From Hornefia porci (lineage in GTDB: Bacteria > Bacillota > Clostridia > Peptostreptococcales > Anaerovoracaceae): a stretch of DNA of 64,000 bases. The translations under genes and the position numbers were made by a program. The notes beneath the pieces are model-generated. The model was not told where the DNA came from and did not search any database. It worked only from the letters and a program-made list of their open reading frames with translations. This document shows, in pieces, positions 49,014 through 57,985 of this stretch. Each line of letters begins with the position of its first letter. The stretch's first letter is position 1. The stretch is from NCBI RefSeq assembly GCF_001940235.1, contig NZ_MJIE01000001.1, positions 2,728,001 to 2,792,000 on the forward strand, in the 5' to 3' direction.

Positions 49014-50747
49014 ATGAATGAAACGATAAGAGTGGCGTTTGGGCTGATTGGCGGGCTGGCGCTGTTCCTGTTCGGTATGAACATGATGAGCGACAGCCTT
49101 CAGAAGGTTGCCGGAGAGAAAATGAAAAAGGTGCTGGCGATGTTGACGCGGAATCCCCTTCTCGGTGTGATTTCCGGAGCGCTGGTAACAGCCGTGCTGC
49201 AGAGCAGCAGCGCCACCACGGTTATGGCAATCGGATTCGTCAGCGCGGGTCTGATCTCTCTGCCCCAGGCAATTTCGGTAGTATTCGGGGCAAATATCGG
49301 AACGACGATGACTGCGCAGATCATCGCATTCAATATCAGCGACTATATCTATCCGATTATCTTCGTCGGATTTATTATCCAGTTTGTAGCAAAATCAGAG
49401 AAACTGAAATATATCGGGCAGGCGGTTCTGGCTTTCGGACTTCTTTTCCTGGGAATCGACACCATGGGAAATGTCATGAAGCCACTGGCGGACAGCCCGT
49501 TTTTTGTGAACCTCATTGCTCAGGTGTCAGACGTTCCCGTGCTGGGCGTACTGGTGGGAATGTGTATGACGCTTGTGGTGCAGAGCAGCTCCGCCACCAT
49601 TGCGGTACTGCAGAACTTCGCTTCCCAGCCCGGACCGGACGGCGTATCGAGCATCCTCGGACTGGCCGGAGCGATTCCGGTGCTGCTGGGAGACAACATC
49701 GGAACCACGATTACCGCGATTCTGGCCAGTATCGGACAGAGCCGGGATGCGAAGCGGACCGCACTGGCACACTGCCTGTTCAATGTATCCGGCACATGCC
49801 TGTTCATCTGGTTTATCAAGCCCTACGCCAGGCTTATTCAGTACATATCACCGCATGGGAACGAGGTCGCGGTGATCTCCCGTCAGATCGCCAACGCCCA
49901 CACCTGCTTCAATCTTACAATGACACTGATCTGGCTGCCTCTGCTGTGGCTCATGGTGAAGATGGTAATGAGGATTCTGCCTGAGAAGGATTATGAGCGA
50001 AAACCGATTACAACACTGGACGACAATCTGCTGCATCAGCCGGTATCCGCTCTGCACCTGGTATTTGAGGAAATCATCTCATGCAGCGATCGCGTTAATG
50101 ATATGCTGGTCTCTCTCCGGGGAATCCGGCTGAAAACCCTTAAGGATACATTGCAGGTGGTTCATTCTGAGGCGCAGGAAATCGCGGTACAGGGTGATGC
50201 GATCAGTGAATATCTGGCGAAGATGTTCTCCAAAGGCGTCCTGACTGAAACGCAGGCGTCAGATACAACGGGACTGATGCTGGTAGTGAACGATATCGAC
50301 CGGATCAGCGGACTGTGCGGGCAGATTTCTGATAACCTGGCTGCGGCGAATCAGGGAAAGTCCGGATATTCTAAGGAGGCGATTAAAGAGATTTCCAAAC
50401 TGTTTGATGTCCTGTCCGGACTTTATGAAGCGGTGCACAGGAGCATTGTCATGGGGAATGTGACGGCGATGCAGAAGTCTATGGAAGACAAAGAAGAACT
50501 GGTGCGGCTCGACGATAAGATTCGCGCCGCTCATATGAAGAGGGTCGGCAAGGGTCTGTGCGACGCCAATCTGACAATATCCCTGAACGACCTCCTCCAT
50601 GACGTGGAACGGATAGGAAACACCTGCCTGGATCTCATGGAAATGGCGTCACAGGAAATTAATTTCAGCAAATTCCTGATCGACAAAAAGAAAAACGCCG
50701 GCGGCCCTCCGGCAGTATCCGGGTCAAGACCCACACTTCAGGCATAG
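49014..50747 (+). CDS. Na+/phosphate cotransporter with PhoU-like domain
   Basis: 577 residues from ATG 49014 (AAAGGAGG). Two inverted repeats of the Na/Pi-cotransporter family: GALVTAVLQSSSATTVMAIG and CMTLVVQSSSATIAVLQNF, each holding the QSSSA motif, within about nine helices (1-330). Residues about 350-550 form a PhoU-like helical domain. It imports phosphate driven by Na+, or exports it in some members. Single gene followed by a terminator. Confidence 0.94.
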   Translation: MNETIRVAFGLIGGLALFLFGMNMMSDSLQKVAGEKMKKVLAMLTRNPLLGVISGALVTAVLQSSSATTVMAIGFVSAGLISLPQAISVVFGANIGTTMTAQIIAFNISDYIYPIIFVGFIIQFVAKSEKLKYIGQAVLAFGLLFLGIDTMGNVMKPLADSPFFVNLIAQVSDVPVLGVLVGMCMTLVVQSSSATIAVLQNFASQPGPDGVSSILGLAGAIPVLLGDNIGTTITAILASIGQSRDAKRTALAHCLFNVSGTCLFIWFIKPYARLIQYISPHGNEVAVISRQIANAHTCFNLTMTLIWLPLLWLMVKMVMRILPEKDYERKPITTLDDNLLHQPVSALHLVFEEIISCSDRVNDMLVSLRGIRLKTLKDTLQVVHSEAQEIAVQGDAISEYLAKMFSKGVLTETQASDTTGLMLVVNDIDRISGLCGQISDNLAAANQGKSGYSKEAIKEISKLFDVLSGLYEAVHRSIVMGNVTAMQKSMEDKEELVRLDDKIRAAHMKRVGKGLCDANLTISLNDLLHDVERIGNTCLDLMEMASQEINFSKFLIDKKKNAGGPPAVSGSRPTLQA

Positions 50748-50790
50748 CAGCCGGGGCTCCGTCTGCCGCGTGCCGGAAATCGTGCATTAA

Positions 50791-50822
50791 AAACGGACTG
50801 CTCTGAAGACAGTCCGTTTATC
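50791..50822 (+). terminator. Terminator of the phosphate transporter gene
   Basis: AAACGGACTG pairs with CAGTCCGTTT (10 bp) and a short T-run. Confidence 0.85.
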
Positions 50823-50840
50823 GTTCATTATTATTCACTT

Positions 50841-51136
50841 TTACTGACTGAAAGACATATCGTAATCTATATAAATTGAATCTCGATCTATATCAACTTC
50901 GGTATATCTACTCCTTCCATAGACTCCGCAACTGTTACGATATCTGCATGGGCAACCGCTCTGCTGCTTCCGAGTTCTCCGCGCTGTCGGTTTATCTGCG
51001 TGTCCGGCAGGTCTTTCCCTTCATCCGTCTCAGTCATACTGTTTGATTTCAGATCCGTCCAGTCTGACTCCGAAGCAGAAGGCTATGCCCGAATATGTCT
51101 CCCGGTCCAATGGTCCGCTTCTGCAATGGCCCTCAC
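50841..51136 (-). pseudogene. Decayed small gene spread over three frames
   Basis: Downstream of a good minus-strand promoter a GTG start with AAAGGAG opens a 17-codon frame that stops. A second frame encodes MTETDEGKDLPDTQINRQRG...VTVAESMEGVDIPKL (50888-51037), and a third ends SRYTEVDIDRDSIYIDYDM and SFSQ at 50841. The pieces are in order and similar in composition, as expected for a gene with two frameshifts. No family recognised. It could instead be non-coding leader RNA. Confidence 0.35.
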
Positions 51137-51173
51137 TCCTTTCCTGTACCCTTGGTACTTTCTTTATGTACAT

Positions 51174-51202
51174 ATACTAATACATTATCGCGCAAAAGTC
51201 AA
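51174..51202 (-). promoter_or_regulatory. Promoter reading into the decayed gene
   Basis: Minus strand TTGACT-17 bp-TAGTAT. Confidence 0.55.
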
Positions 51203-51278
51203 TAGGATTCCGGCAAAATATCTGAAATAACTGAAATCATCGCAGAATCCGGTTCCCTGTAGCCGACTTGAAAATATG

Positions 51279-51287
51279 TGATATAAT
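51279..51287 (+). promoter_or_regulatory. Extended -10 promoter of the redox/folate operon
   Basis: TG-A-TATAAT, 39 bp before the ferredoxin-like gene; no good -35. Confidence 0.55.
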
Positions 51288-51325
51288 GGTATCGGTGGCC
51301 GCGGGCCACGAGAGGGAGGAAGAAT

Positions 51326-51766
51326 ATGCAGATTACAGATCGGATTAAGAACTGCAACGGCTGCGGCGCATGTATCGTCGGCTGCCGCGAATACTGTATG
51401 AAGATGGAAAAGGATGCGGACGGACGGATGAAGCCGGTCATCGATGAAAACGGCTGCAAGCTCTGCAATAACTGCGTGCTGTACTGTCCTTTGTACAATC
51501 CGGTGGAGATGCCGGGGTTCACGAATTACTATGAGTACAGCGATGACTACTATTATCGGGATATGCCGAAGGTGTACAGAGAGACGCTGAGACAGGCGAA
51601 GTCCGGACAGACGGTGGAGTTCGCGGGAACTCTGTGTCAGATTGCCGGGCTGATTTCACTGATGGGGAACAGACTGAAGCCGAATGTGAAGCTTTATCCG
51701 CTGCACTGCGATCCGGACCATCCCCACAGACCGGAATGCGCAGAATGTGAGTTTGTAAGAAGATAA
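51326..51766 (+). CDS. Two-cluster ferredoxin-like protein with FrhB-like tail
   Basis: 146 residues. Two 4Fe-4S motifs, CNGCGACIVGC and CKLCNNCVLYC, occupy residues 10-55. The rest includes VEFAGTLCQIAGLISLMGNR, which resembles the G-T-P-C-Q element of FrhB/coenzyme-F420 reductase beta subunits, but the usual 300-residue domain is absent, and C-terminal cysteines (HCDPDHPHRPECAEC) may bind another metal. Cytoplasmic electron carrier; partner unknown. First gene of a run of co-directional genes to 55141. Confidence 0.8.
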   Translation: MQITDRIKNCNGCGACIVGCREYCMKMEKDADGRMKPVIDENGCKLCNNCVLYCPLYNPVEMPGFTNYYEYSDDYYYRDMPKVYRETLRQAKSGQTVEFAGTLCQIAGLISLMGNRLKPNVKLYPLHCDPDHPHRPECAECEFVRR

Positions 51767-51778
51767 ACCGGTAAGAAG

Positions 51779-52342
51779 ATGAACCAGAGAGAAGCGAAGA
51801 AGAGACTGAGAACGGAAATGAAGGAGCGGGCCCGCGGTCTGTCGCGGGACTATTGTACGGCCGCCAGCAGGAGAATCTGCGACAGAGTGACGGCAGATGC
51901 GGATTATCAGCAGGCCCGTGTCGTATTCTGCTTTGTCGGCGTAGGCGCGGAGCCGGATACAAGAGCCATCCTGGAGGATGCGCTTCGGAGTGGAAAGAAA
52001 CTCTGCGTTCCGCGATGTATCGACAAAACAACCATGGAGGCAGTGGAGATCCGCAACTGTGACGAAGATCTGGAACGAGGCTTTTACGGGCTTCTGGAGC
52101 CGAAGGAGGGCCTTGCGTCCGTTCCGCGGGAAGAGATCGAATTCGGCATCATTCCCTGCGTCAGCTGCGATCACGACGGAAATCGTCTGGGGCACGGCCG
52201 GGGCTACTATGACCGTTACCTGGAAGGGATGGAATTTCCCTGCGCGCTGATCTGCTTCGAGAAGATGACCTGCGGGCCGGGAGAGATTCCGGTGGATGAG
52301 TATGACAGGAAAATCGCCAGGGTGATCACGGATGCTGAGTAA
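51779..52342 (+). CDS. 5-formyltetrahydrofolate cyclo-ligase
   Basis: 187 residues. N-terminal KKRLRTEMKERARGL, the ATP-binding IIPCVSCDHDGNRLGHGRGY and YYDRYLEG are the family signature. It converts 5-formyl-THF to 5,10-methenyl-THF using ATP, feeding folate one-carbon metabolism. Overlaps the downstream transporter gene by 11 bp. Confidence 0.95.
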   Translation: MNQREAKKRLRTEMKERARGLSRDYCTAASRRICDRVTADADYQQARVVFCFVGVGAEPDTRAILEDALRSGKKLCVPRCIDKTTMEAVEIRNCDEDLERGFYGLLEPKEGLASVPREEIEFGIIPCVSCDHDGNRLGHGRGYYDRYLEGMEFPCALICFEKMTCGPGEIPVDEYDRKIARVITDAE

Positions 52343-53273
52343 TTTTCTGGTATGCGTGTGGGCGGTGCTGCCGCTGTTTATTCTGATGCTGATCGGAGCC
52401 GCCGTGAAGTGGAAGGGACTTCTGACGGCAGAGGAAGTGAGCCGACTGAACCATATGATTTTCATCGTGTGCTATCCCTGCATGATGTTTGAGAACCTGT
52501 ACGGGGCGGATCTCGCACAGGCATTCAACCTCAGACTGATTCTGTTCGGCGTGGGCTCAGTTCTCGCGGTATGCGCCGTATCGATTCCGATCGTCATGAA
52601 GCTTGAGCCCTCGCAGCGGAGTCGGGGTGCGATGATTCAGGCGATCTACCGGAGCAATTTCATCATCATGGGGCTTCCGATGGCGATTAATGTGTACGGA
52701 CGGGGGAACGTCGCGGTCACGGCTGTGCTGATCGCGGTGGTTGTGCCGCTTTACAATGTTCTTGCTGTCGTCATACTGGAGGTCTTCCGGGGAGGGAAAC
52801 CGGATGTGAAGACAGTCGCGAAGGGCGTCGTTACGAATCCGATCATTCTCGGAGCGATCGCGGGGCTGTTCTTTGTTTTCACGGGGATCAGACTTCCCGC
52901 CGCCATAGAGACTGTGATCGGGGATCTCTCCGTCACGGCGACGACGATGGCGCTGGTGGTGCTGGGGGCGTCCTTCAGCTTTCAGAGCCTGGGACGGTGC
53001 AGAAGGAACCTGGTGATCTGTGTGACGGGAAGGCTGATTGTCGTGCCGGGAATTTTCCTGACCGTCGCGGCGGCTGCGGGTTTCCGCGGAGTCGCCTTCG
53101 TCAGTCTGGTTTCCATGCTGGCGGCGCCGACTGCGATTTCTTCGTATACCATGGCGGAGTCCATGGGAAGCGATGGGGAACTGGCGGGGAACTGCGTGAT
53201 TTTTTCATCAGCGTTTTCCTGTCTGACGCTGTTTCTGTGGCTGTTCCTGTTCAGGAATTTAGGAATGTTTTAA
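52332..53273 (+). CDS. AEC-family permease
   Basis: 313 residues, about ten helices in two halves with a central amphipathic stretch. EEVSRLNHMIFIVCYPCMMF is the AEC N-terminal motif. Bacterial members move malate, other organic acids or amino acids. It starts inside the cyclo-ligase gene. Its last codons and stop (AATGTTTTAACAAAATG) are duplicated directly afterwards. Confidence 0.88.
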   Translation: MLSNFLVCVWAVLPLFILMLIGAAVKWKGLLTAEEVSRLNHMIFIVCYPCMMFENLYGADLAQAFNLRLILFGVGSVLAVCAVSIPIVMKLEPSQRSRGAMIQAIYRSNFIIMGLPMAINVYGRGNVAVTAVLIAVVVPLYNVLAVVILEVFRGGKPDVKTVAKGVVTNPIILGAIAGLFFVFTGIRLPAAIETVIGDLSVTATTMALVVLGASFSFQSLGRCRRNLVICVTGRLIVVPGIFLTVAAAAGFRGVAFVSLVSMLAAPTAISSYTMAESMGSDGELAGNCVIFSSAFSCLTLFLWLFLFRNLGMF

Positions 53274-53305
53274 CAAAATGCAGATAGAAATGTTTTAACA
53301 AAATG
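53264..53305. repeat. 17-bp direct repeat at the end of the permease gene
   Basis: AATGTTTTAACAAAATG at 53264-53280 and 53289-53305, a 25-bp duplication step that places a second copy of the stop region before mrp. Confidence 0.85.
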
Positions 53306-53320
53306 TAAAGGAGAAAAATT

Positions 53321-54139
53321 ATGGCAGATTGTAATCATGATTGCGGCAGCTGCGGGGAAAGCTGCGGAGAACGTCAGGGAGGAATCCCCAAGGCGCCGAT
53401 GAACAGTGAGTCCAATATTCGTAAGGTGATCGGAGTGGTCAGCGGAAAGGGCGGCGTCGGAAAGTCCTCTGTCACGTCCATGCTGGCGGTGGCCGCGTCT
53501 CATCTCGGGAAGCAGGTCGCCGTGATGGACGCCGACATCACCGGCCCGTCGATTCCGAAGGCCTTTGGAATCACTGACAAAGCGATGGGGAACGATGAGA
53601 TCATTCTTCCGCAGGCTACAAAGAGCGGAATTAAAACAATGTCCATCAACCTGCTGCTGGAGAACGAGACGGATCCGGTGGTCTGGAGAGGGCCGGTGCT
53701 ATCCAACGTCATCCAGCAGTTCTGGAGCAATGTCGTATGGGGCGATATCGACGTCATGTTCGTGGATATGCCCCCTGGAACGGGAGATGTGGCTCTTACG
53801 GTTTATCAGACTCTGCCCGTGGACGGAATCGTCATCGTGACATCACCTCAGGAGCTGGTGGGAATGATTGTGGAGAAGGCGTACAAAATGGCGGAGATGA
53901 TGAATGTTCCGGTTCTGGGAATCGTGGAGAACATGTCGTATTTCCGCTGCCCGGACTGCGGGAGCGAGCATGCGATTTTCGGAGAAAGCCATGTGGAAGA
54001 GGTCGCCGCCTCATATGGAATTAAAAATATCGCGAAGCTGCCCATCGATCCGGCGCTGGCTGCCGCCTGCGACAGCGGAACTGTTGAAGATTACCGCACT
54101 GAGGCGATGGACCGCCTGGCTGACGCGCTGATCCGGTAG
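53321..54139 (+). CDS. mrp: Mrp/NBP35-type iron-sulfur carrier ATPase
   Basis: 272 residues. Deviant Walker A VVSGKGGVGKSSVTSMLAVA, VAVMDADITGPSIPK, VDMPPGTGDVALTVYQTLPV, and the cluster-binding C-x-x-C in YFRCPDCGSEH. The N-terminus also has a Cys-rich patch (CNHDCGSCGESC) that could bind another cluster, as in NBP35. It binds and delivers 4Fe-4S clusters in the cytoplasm. Close to an Fe-S ferredoxin gene and an FMN oxidase. Confidence 0.94.
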   Translation: MADCNHDCGSCGESCGERQGGIPKAPMNSESNIRKVIGVVSGKGGVGKSSVTSMLAVAASHLGKQVAVMDADITGPSIPKAFGITDKAMGNDEIILPQATKSGIKTMSINLLLENETDPVVWRGPVLSNVIQQFWSNVVWGDIDVMFVDMPPGTGDVALTVYQTLPVDGIVIVTSPQELVGMIVEKAYKMAEMMNVPVLGIVENMSYFRCPDCGSEHAIFGESHVEEVAASYGIKNIAKLPIDPALAAACDSGTVEDYRTEAMDRLADALIR

Positions 54140-54160
54140 CAGAAGGGAGCTGAGAAACAA

Positions 54161-55141
54161 ATGGAAGGTTTCTGCAAGATGTGCAGGGTCTGCGACGGCA
54201 GAGCCTGCGGGAACACGATTCCGGGTCCGGGCGCCAAGGGCGTCGGCGATACAGCAATCCGGAACTACGACAAATGGAAGGAGATTCGTGTCAATATGGA
54301 CACGATCTGTGAAAACAGGCAGCCGGATACGACGCTGGAACTTTTCGGCAAGAGGTTCCGCTTTCCGGTTTTCGCGGGACCGGTGGGCGCTGTGGAACTT
54401 CATTACGGCGACCGTTATGACGACCTCGCCTATAACAACATTCTGATTCCCGCTGCCCGGGAGGCCGGCATTGCAGCCTTTACAGGTGACGGAATGAATG
54501 AGCAGGTCATGATCTCCGCATGCAGCGTCATCGGCGAGAACGACGGCTTCGGAATTCCCACGGTCAAGCCCTGGAATGCGGAAATGGTAGCACAGAAGAT
54601 GGAACTGGTGCGGCAGTCCGGCTCCTTTGCGGTGGCGATGGATATCGACGCTGCGGGACTTCCGTTTCTGAAGAACTTCCAGCCGCCGGCGGGAAGCAAA
54701 TCCACGAAGGAGCTGACGGAAATTATCCGGGAGGCGGGCGTACCATTTATCGTTAAAGGCGTTATGACGGTGGCAGGAGCGAGAAAGGCGGTGGAGGCGG
54801 GAGCGTCGGCCATCGTCGTGTCCAATCACGGCGGACGGGTCCTGGATCAGTGTCCCGCTACGGCAGAGGTTCTGGAGCAGATTGCCGACGCCTGCGGCGG
54901 CGCTGTGAAGATCCTGGTAGACGGCGGGATCAGAAGCGGCGTGGATATTTTCAAGGCTCTGGCGCTGGGCGCGGATGCGGTTCTGATCGCCCGTCCCTAT
55001 GTCTGCGCGGTTTACAGGCAGGGCGCACAGGGCGTGTCAGAACTCACCGAGCAGCTGGGCACAGAACTGGCAGACACTATGGCCATGTGCGGCGCGGCGT
55101 CTCTTTCGGAAATCCGCAGAGAGATGGTGTTCCGAGGATAA
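54161..55141 (+). CDS. FMN-dependent alpha-hydroxy-acid dehydrogenase/oxidase
   Basis: 326 residues. TIM-barrel motifs PFIVKGVMTVAGARKAVEAG, AIVVSNHGGRVLD with the catalytic His, and VDGGIRSGVDIFKALALGAD for FMN phosphate. The family includes lactate and glycolate oxidases and isopentenyl-diphosphate isomerase-like relatives. An N-terminal CKMCRVCDGRACG stretch, with four Cys, is seen in the anaerobe subgroup and may bind a metal. Substrate unknown. Confidence 0.9.
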   Translation: MEGFCKMCRVCDGRACGNTIPGPGAKGVGDTAIRNYDKWKEIRVNMDTICENRQPDTTLELFGKRFRFPVFAGPVGAVELHYGDRYDDLAYNNILIPAAREAGIAAFTGDGMNEQVMISACSVIGENDGFGIPTVKPWNAEMVAQKMELVRQSGSFAVAMDIDAAGLPFLKNFQPPAGSKSTKELTEIIREAGVPFIVKGVMTVAGARKAVEAGASAIVVSNHGGRVLDQCPATAEVLEQIADACGGAVKILVDGGIRSGVDIFKALALGADAVLIARPYVCAVYRQGAQGVSELTEQLGTELADTMAMCGAASLSEIRREMVFRG

Positions 55142-55154
55142 ACGGCAGAAAAAT

Positions 55155-55189
55155 ACCGCCTTACGGTATCTCACCGGGGCGGTTTTTTT
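55155..55189 (+). terminator. Terminator after the FMN enzyme gene
   Basis: ACCGCC pairs with GGCGGT over a 17-nt loop, then seven T. Confidence 0.75.
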
Positions 55190-55211
55190 GTGAATGCGGC
55201 GGCGTGCGCGT

Positions 55212-56222
55212 CTATCGGCTGAGCCGGGGACCGATCTGTCTGAGAAAGGCGGATACAAAGGCGTTTATTTCAAGATAGCTGATGCGGTCGGCCTTTTTCA
55301 GAATCAGATATCCGCTCTCAAAGGCAGGATATTTCTCCAGTGTTTTCATCGTTTCCTCCCCCAGAATCCTCCGGGCGTCGATAACCGGAATTCCGGGCGC
55401 AGCCTTGACGGCAGGGAAACTCACCTCAAGGCTCCCGCTCTCCCGCGACATCATCAGGCTGTAGGGCTGCTCCGGGGTGGGGAACAAAATGTAATCCACT
55501 GCGTTTCTCCGTTTATCGGCCCGCAGATCCAGTCCGCCGTCGCCGGCCCGCAGTTCCCTAACCGTGAAATCGCCTGCGCCGAAGCCGAGGGAGAACATCG
55601 CGCGATGAAAGTCTGTCTTTTCGATGACGGGGAGCAGCTTCCCCAGCTGAAGGATATCGTCGTGATTGTGGAGGAGAATTTTCGCTTCCAACTTCGGATC
55701 ATGATTCGTCATATACCGCTGATAGAGCCGGACGCTGTCATAGCCGCTGATTTCGTCTTTCCGGGCGGCGTCAAGTCCCATAAACCGCTCTACGTTTTTC
55801 TGCGCCAGAGAGCCGATTGCCGCCTTCAGGTCGGAATGGTAGTGGAGAACCATATAGAGATCCAGATCGGCCATGTTCAGCGCGCCGGTGTCAATTCCGT
55901 AGCGTGCGGCGCGCGTCCGCAGAAACGGGAGATCGAAGGAGCGCCCGTTGTATGTGACGACCAGATCGCACTCGGCAAGATCCCGGACAGTCGCCCGGAT
56001 CACCTCCGGCTCGTCTCCGGAACGGTCAGAAAAGTACTGGGTCGCAGTCGCGCTTCCGTCCGGACGGAGCCGAAGAATGCCGGAAAGGATCAGGCTGTCC
56101 CGTTTCGGGTACAGGCCGGTTGTCTCGATATCGAATACGGCGATTTCCGAGCCGGCGGTATAGAGTGAAAACGCCCGGCTCCGGAAGGGCTCAGTCTGAA
56201 CTTCTTTTCGTATTGTTTTCAT
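55212..56222 (-). CDS. RNase H-like 3'-5' exonuclease (YprB type)
   Basis: 336 residues from ATG 56220-56222 with GGAGA upstream. Exonuclease motifs IAVFDIETTGLYPKRD, VVTYNGRSFDLPFLRTRAAR and LLHNHDDILQLGKLLPVIEK place the acidic catalytic residues; YHSDLKAAIGSL and ISGYDSVRLYQRYM are typical of the YprB/RNase_H_2 group. A DNA or RNA 3'-5' exonuclease is expected; the C-terminal 100 residues are not assigned. The gene points away from proC across a 258-bp hairpin-containing gap. Confidence 0.85.
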   Translation of the reverse strand: MKTIRKEVQTEPFRSRAFSLYTAGSEIAVFDIETTGLYPKRDSLILSGILRLRPDGSATATQYFSDRSGDEPEVIRATVRDLAECDLVVTYNGRSFDLPFLRTRAARYGIDTGALNMADLDLYMVLHYHSDLKAAIGSLAQKNVERFMGLDAARKDEISGYDSVRLYQRYMTNHDPKLEAKILLHNHDDILQLGKLLPVIEKTDFHRAMFSLGFGAGDFTVRELRAGDGGLDLRADKRRNAVDYILFPTPEQPYSLMMSRESGSLEVSFPAVKAAPGIPVIDARRILGEETMKTLEKYPAFESGYLILKKADRISYLEINAFVSAFLRQIGPRLSR

Positions 56223-56436
56223 CTGAATTTTCTCCGGGAAACAAAATAGACCGCAGGGGTGCAGTCTACTTTGTTCAAAAGGGGTATTGGGATTAGAGAT
56301 TAATGAGGTTATCAGGGGGATAACCACAATTTGATTATATAAGATTAGCGTCCGAATTGCAAGAGCCAAAAGCTAAAAATCAGTTTTTTTAGTTAGTTTT
56401 TTTCGAAAAAACGCTATTCCCAATAGAGTTTACGAG

Positions 56437-56445
56437 TGATATAAT
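56437..56445 (+). promoter_or_regulatory. Extended -10 promoter of proC
   Basis: TG-A-TATAAT, 36 bp before proC. Upstream GGTTATC-AGGGG-GATAACC (56311-56329 area) is a 7-bp hairpin or operator between the divergent genes. Confidence 0.5.
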
Positions 56446-56480
56446 ATTGTAAAGTAATTAAAAATGAGGTAATGATTCGC

Positions 56481-57293
56481 ATGAAATATGGATTTATCGG
56501 CGTAGGAAACATGGGCGGCGCGATTTTGCGCGGTCTCCTGAACGCGGGAGCACTGAACCCGGAGGACGTGATGGTGGCGGGACGGAATCCTGAACGCTCC
56601 GCGGAACAGGCGCAGGACTTCGGTGTGAAAGCCGCGGTCAGCCGTGCGGCGCTGACCGCCTCCTGCGATGTTATCTTTGTCGGCGTGGAGCCGGGAACCT
56701 TTCCGGAAATCCTTCCTGAAATCGCGGAGACTTTCACTCAGGATAAACTTCTCATTTCCATGGCTGCGGGAATCACCCTCGACCGGATAGAGGAAACGCT
56801 GGGGACGGATGCGAAGCTCATCCGCATCATGCCCAATACGCCTGCCGGAGTCGGGGAGATTATGGTCAGCGTCAGCCGCAACGGAAATGTGAGTGATGCT
56901 GAGGCACAGAGCATTGTAAATCTGCTGAGCAGCATCGGAAAGGCCGGCGAGGTGCCGGAGGAGCTGATTCATGCAGTGATCGGTGTCAGCGGATCCAGTC
57001 CCGCGTATACATATATGTATATTCAGGGGCTTGCAGAGGCCGGCGAAAAGGCAGGGATGAGTGCCTCTGATGCCCGTATGTTTGCGGCGCAGGCTGTTCT
57101 GGGAGCGGCGAAGCTTGTTTTGTCTGCGGACAGGGATCTTGAGGAAATGATCGACAGCGTCTGCACTCCGGGAGGAACGACCTGCGAAGCGGTGAACTTC
57201 CTTAGAGCGCACGGCTTTCGGGAAATCGTAAGAGACGGCGCCGGAGCAGCCATTCGCAAGTCTGAGGCGATGAGCGGCGGAGAGAAGGATTGA
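56481..57293 (+). CDS. proC: Pyrroline-5-carboxylate reductase
   Basis: 270 residues starting at MKYGFIGVGNMGGAILRGLL; an ATG three codons earlier (56472) is possible because GAGG stands closer to it. Rossmann start GFIGVGNMG, RIMPNTPAGVG, and the C-terminal signature SPAYTYMYIQGLAEAGEKAG...TCTPGGTT-like VCTPGGTTCEAV. Makes proline from pyrroline-5-carboxylate with NAD(P)H. Likely co-transcribed with the NUDIX and recombinase genes. Confidence 0.95.
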   Translation: MKYGFIGVGNMGGAILRGLLNAGALNPEDVMVAGRNPERSAEQAQDFGVKAAVSRAALTASCDVIFVGVEPGTFPEILPEIAETFTQDKLLISMAAGITLDRIEETLGTDAKLIRIMPNTPAGVGEIMVSVSRNGNVSDAEAQSIVNLLSSIGKAGEVPEELIHAVIGVSGSSPAYTYMYIQGLAEAGEKAGMSASDARMFAAQAVLGAAKLVLSADRDLEEMIDSVCTPGGTTCEAVNFLRAHGFREIVRDGAGAAIRKSEAMSGGEKD

Positions 57294-57378
57294 CGGCTGC
57301 CGGAACCGGGAGGAAGAGCCGGCAGAATCAACAGGAAAAGTAACGGAAAAAGGAACAGCAGGAAAGAGAGACGAGACA

Positions 57379-57936
57379 TTGACTTTTGAGGAAAAGACGA
57401 TTCGTTCTGAAATTGTGTATCACGGAAAACTGATCGATGTACGCAGAGACATCGTGACTACGGTGGACGGACAGTCTTCGCGGGAGATCGTGGAGCATGC
57501 CGACGGCGTCGTAATCGCGGCGCTGAAGCCGGACGGGAATATTATCATGGAGCGTCAGTACAGAAAACCGGTGGAGGATGTGGTCTTCGAGATTCCCGCG
57601 GGGAAAATGGATCCGGGCGAGGAGATGGAAGAGGCGGCTCTGCGGGAGCTTCGGGAGGAAACCGGCTATACGCCGGAGCATATCCGGTTTCTGACGTCCT
57701 CATGGCCGTCGGTGGGATTTTCCAGAGAGGTTCTGCATGTCTTTCTCGCGACGGGACTCCATGCGGGGGAGACAGATCTGGATGATAACGAGGCGATCGA
57801 TCTTGAGGAGCATCATATCGACGAGCTTTATGATATGGTGATGCGCGGCGAACTCACGGACGGGAAGAGTCAGGTCGCGATTCTGATGGTGAAGGGTCTG
57901 ATCGACCGCGGAGAGCTGGACGATTACCTGGAATAG
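57379..57936 (+). CDS. NUDIX hydrolase, ADP-ribose pyrophosphatase-like
   Basis: 185 residues from a TTG start with GGAAAGAGAG upstream. NUDIX box: G-K-M-D-P-G-E-E then EEAALRELREETGYTP. RQYRKPVEDVVFEIPAGKMD is typical of ADP-ribose pyrophosphatases (NudF). It hydrolyses ADP-ribose to AMP and ribose 5-phosphate. A nudF-xerD neighbourhood is common in Firmicutes. Confidence 0.92.
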   Translation: MTFEEKTIRSEIVYHGKLIDVRRDIVTTVDGQSSREIVEHADGVVIAALKPDGNIIMERQYRKPVEDVVFEIPAGKMDPGEEMEEAALRELREETGYTPEHIRFLTSSWPSVGFSREVLHVFLATGLHAGETDLDDNEAIDLEEHHIDELYDMVMRGELTDGKSQVAILMVKGLIDRGELDDYLE

Positions 57937-57985
57937 AGATCGGGTCAGGCAGGCCGGGTGAGCAGGCAAAAGAGTGGAGAGCAGT

